Shown piece by piece: positions 16,701 through 17,554 of a stretch of DNA of 17,554 nucleotides. The notes under the pieces were generated by a model, which searched no databases, was not told the origin of the DNA, and saw nothing but the letters and a program-made list of their open reading frames with translations. The position numbers and the translations under genes were made by a program. The DNA lies in NCBI GenBank assembly GCA_036510575.1, contig DATCDR010000205.1:1-17554 (forward strand). The letters run 5' to 3'. Positions within the stretch are counted from its first letter, which is position 1. Every line of letters begins with the position of its first letter. This DNA comes from DATCDR01 sp036510575 (GTDB lineage Bacteria > Actinomycetota > Acidimicrobiia > Acidimicrobiales > Bog-793).

Positions 16701-17554
16701 GACCGACGCGTCCGCAGAGCCCGACGAGAATGCCCTCCAACGCGCCTACCGCCAGCTGCTCGACGACCTCGGGCGCGGCTATGACCCCGGTCTTCTCTAC
16801 GTTGACCACGTCGCCGTCGTCGAGATCATTTCGGATACGGGAACCTTCTCTGTGCTCTGGCTTGCGGACGAGCTCGCAAAGCAAGTCACCCATCAGCAGG
16901 AGCTCCTCACAGAACGCGACCGAGAGATTTTCGAACGACACCTGCTCACTCGCGTCTCCGAAGCGCTCCGTGACCTGTTGAATGATGCCGACGAGCTCGT
17001 CGGGGGCATCAACCGCTCGCTGGCAGACCGCCCCACAGCGAGCGGCAAGAGCGTGCAGCTCCGCTGGGAGATCGATAGCGCCGATCCCGCGGTTCGCGTC
17101 GCCCTCGGCCTGCTACGCAGAACCCCAGAGCTCCTTGGCTCCGACGAGCGCGAACAGCTGCGTCGCTTCTTTGCCACCGCTATCGCTCAACGGCGCGCCG
17201 AGGATCCAGCGTCGGGCTACGCCGAGATCCTGTGGCAGGTTCTCGATTATCGGACGTGGCACGCCTTCGTCCCGCAAGTCCGCTCGGCGAGCGGGGGTAT
17301 CCAACGTCTGACTCGGACGGTGTTCCGCTCGCTCTCCGGCGGCGAGCAAGCTGTCGTGCTGCATCTACCGCTGTTTGCGGCCGCCGCAGCCCATTACGAT
17401 CGTGCCTCGGTCGATGCACCGCGCCTCGTTGCGCTCGACGAGGCGTTCGCCGGCATCGACGAAGGTATGCGAGCCGAACTCATGGGGCTGCTCGTCCGCT
17501 TCGACCTCGACGTCCTACTGACGGGCCACGAGCTTTGGGGCACCTACGAGCAGG
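13729..17554 (+). CDS. jetC: Wadjet JetC-like SMC ATPase (TIGR02680), 3' end outside the window
   Basis: The visible 1275 codons give most of a TIGR02680 protein, the MukB/SMC-like motor that in Wadjet extrudes DNA loops on circular plasmids. The N-terminal head has RLVLRGPNGSGKSNA (Walker A, residues 41-48). Coiled coil follows from about 235 to 555, rich in alanine, arginine and glutamate. A central block near 580-720 (APFYACVDFARDV, RAGLEAALEAAGILDSW, DGRYHLGPLSGRF) is probably the hinge-like domain, and a second coiled coil leads to the C-terminal head. That head has LSGGEQ (1202-1207), RLVALDEAFAGID with Walker B D1237 and E1238, and TGHELWG (H1267, H-loop). The frame is uninterrupted to the edge. 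The family usually has around 1350-1400 residues, so the missing tail is short. The nuclease gene jetD should follow. Confidence 0.95.
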   Translation, partial: MADPTPAGSERWKPTRAGIRNIWEYDDQLFEFADGRLVLRGPNGSGKSNALALLVPFLLDGVMAANRMDSLSGGRSMKTLLLCLNEDEGSNRFRHDQRTGYAWLEFERIGSHTTIGCGARASTQRDADAWFFVTSRRPGIDLDLTPGGVPLSRRGLVEEIGAAAVHDSAEAYRVAVDRALFGLGPLRYRNLIELLLVLRRPHLAGKLNLEHLSNVLSDGLAALDDQLVADVAASFEDLEAVQRDLRRLRDAHRTVQSFLPLYRRYLRSTGRTRALVAAEAGRALQAARRRVVAADAGVVAADADVERVRIARLDCDERHEVAQQRYRAVMASAAYLDATSLIEVEGRAADAGEAMGKAAERLESAEAGATKAGDEAENAAAQARAASTGVDLAFTAAGDAADHAGVAWSIARSDIEIEDLQSRLRALSRVRRQDISDVRDSLATAAADVIGATAAISTAGRSSEEAERAESSRREAASRVDSERQALVDVVRVWAETSGVDGLDAIVGAVELLGEPEAPTLNDVLSDVLRPLRDSLASRAARAADHENWLAESRSGLVAERERVANDPVPAPDRLFTRPADRSARQGAPFYACVDFARDVPAADRAGLEAALEAAGILDSWVGHDSGDFDAWLDPVAPTAKSSLADLLIATPPSNSELTAEVVHNVLASIGLADAGIAVLPDGRYHLGPLSGRFNKDEAEFIGATAREQRRQRLLADLDERISAATTELSAVQRDLAEISDLQRLLDEVAASLPPTMALLAAREVLVGAIATARTARDAANRDEQLARAARVQAERSQSVLVALAGERRLPSTMEGLSASEQLLYAYDQRANDLVNRVADLVARRTRERDEAARLDQASALLTRARHEYDELARRARGLNARVDQLRSQLGPGANAPLRELAVIESELADLRDEIQRLNEAADTAADARGGARREQTIAGEALDEYIADANEAATHLDVLRRSDVWSVVVPSEPMPPALAGDLAALVVDATTDASAEPDENALQRAYRQLLDDLGRGYDPGLLYVDHVAVVEIISDTGTFSVLWLADELAKQVTHQQELLTERDREIFERHLLTRVSEALRDLLNDADELVGGINRSLADRPTASGKSVQLRWEIDSADPAVRVALGLLRRTPELLGSDEREQLRRFFATAIAQRRAEDPASGYAEILWQVLDYRTWHAFVPQVRSASGGIQRLTRTVFRSLSGGEQAVVLHLPLFAAAAAHYDRASVDAPRLVALDEAFAGIDEGMRAELMGLLVRFDLDVLLTGHELWGTYEQ
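14599..14640 (+). repeat. 21-base tandem duplication inside the jetC coiled coil
   Basis: Two adjacent 21-base units (14599-14619 and 14620-14640) match at 17 of 21 positions and encode VVAADAG and VVAADAD. The unit is exactly seven codons, so the duplication adds one heptad to the coiled coil without breaking its register. Confidence 0.6.

Noticed and set aside
1..17554. CRISPR array or retron-like repeat cluster
   Set aside because: I saw no set of regularly spaced direct repeats and no reverse transcriptase or cas gene on either strand.

Overview
The window is high-GC DNA with frequent GTG and TTG starts, several leaderless or Shine-Dalgarno-led genes and actinobacterial families (DUF2127, Arylsulfotran_2, TIGR02677/02678/02680). 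I infer an actinomycete, possibly an acidimicrobial lineage; the species cannot be named from the sequence. It is an accessory region: remnants of IS110 and IS1595 elements, a complete IS630 element and a tRNA-derived attachment remnant separate a few intact genes.

Left part (1-2600): the first codons of a leftward gene at the window edge, a DUF2127 membrane protein with an N-terminal zinc-ribbon-like motif, the 5' end of an IS110 element (about 80 codons of transposase plus a structured non-coding leader that could hold a bridge RNA), and a poorly coding stretch with one doubtful ORF.

Sulfate-ester cluster (2631-8375): a Tat-type arylsulfotransferase-like beta-propeller protein, a secreted formylglycine-type sulfatase downstream on the same strand, and a second, secreted arylsulfotransferase-like paralogue on the opposite strand. 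A broken IS1595 transposase sits between the sulfatase and the second paralogue. All three intact proteins are predicted to be exported, so they plausibly handle sulfate esters outside the cytoplasm; the substrate is unknown.

Junction (8376-11037): about 750 bases without a convincing gene, a glycosyltransferase-like membrane gene cut after about 119 codons, a 46-base 3' fragment of tRNA-Arg(CCT) on the minus strand that looks like an attachment-site remnant, a bulged inverted repeat beside it, and an IS630 element with imperfect 27-bp terminal repeats flanked by TA.

Right part (11038-17554): three overlapping genes of a Wadjet-type SMC anti-plasmid system, DUF2397/TIGR02677 (JetA-like), DUF2398/TIGR02678 (JetB-like) and TIGR02680 (JetC-like SMC ATPase). 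The third runs off the window about 1275 codons in, already containing its Walker A, signature, Walker B and H-loop motifs. The JetD nuclease gene (DUF3323/DUF2399, TIGR02679) is expected just beyond the edge. The orientation of the tRNA remnant puts the island on the Wadjet side, so this defence operon is probably cargo of an element integrated at tRNA-Arg(CCT).
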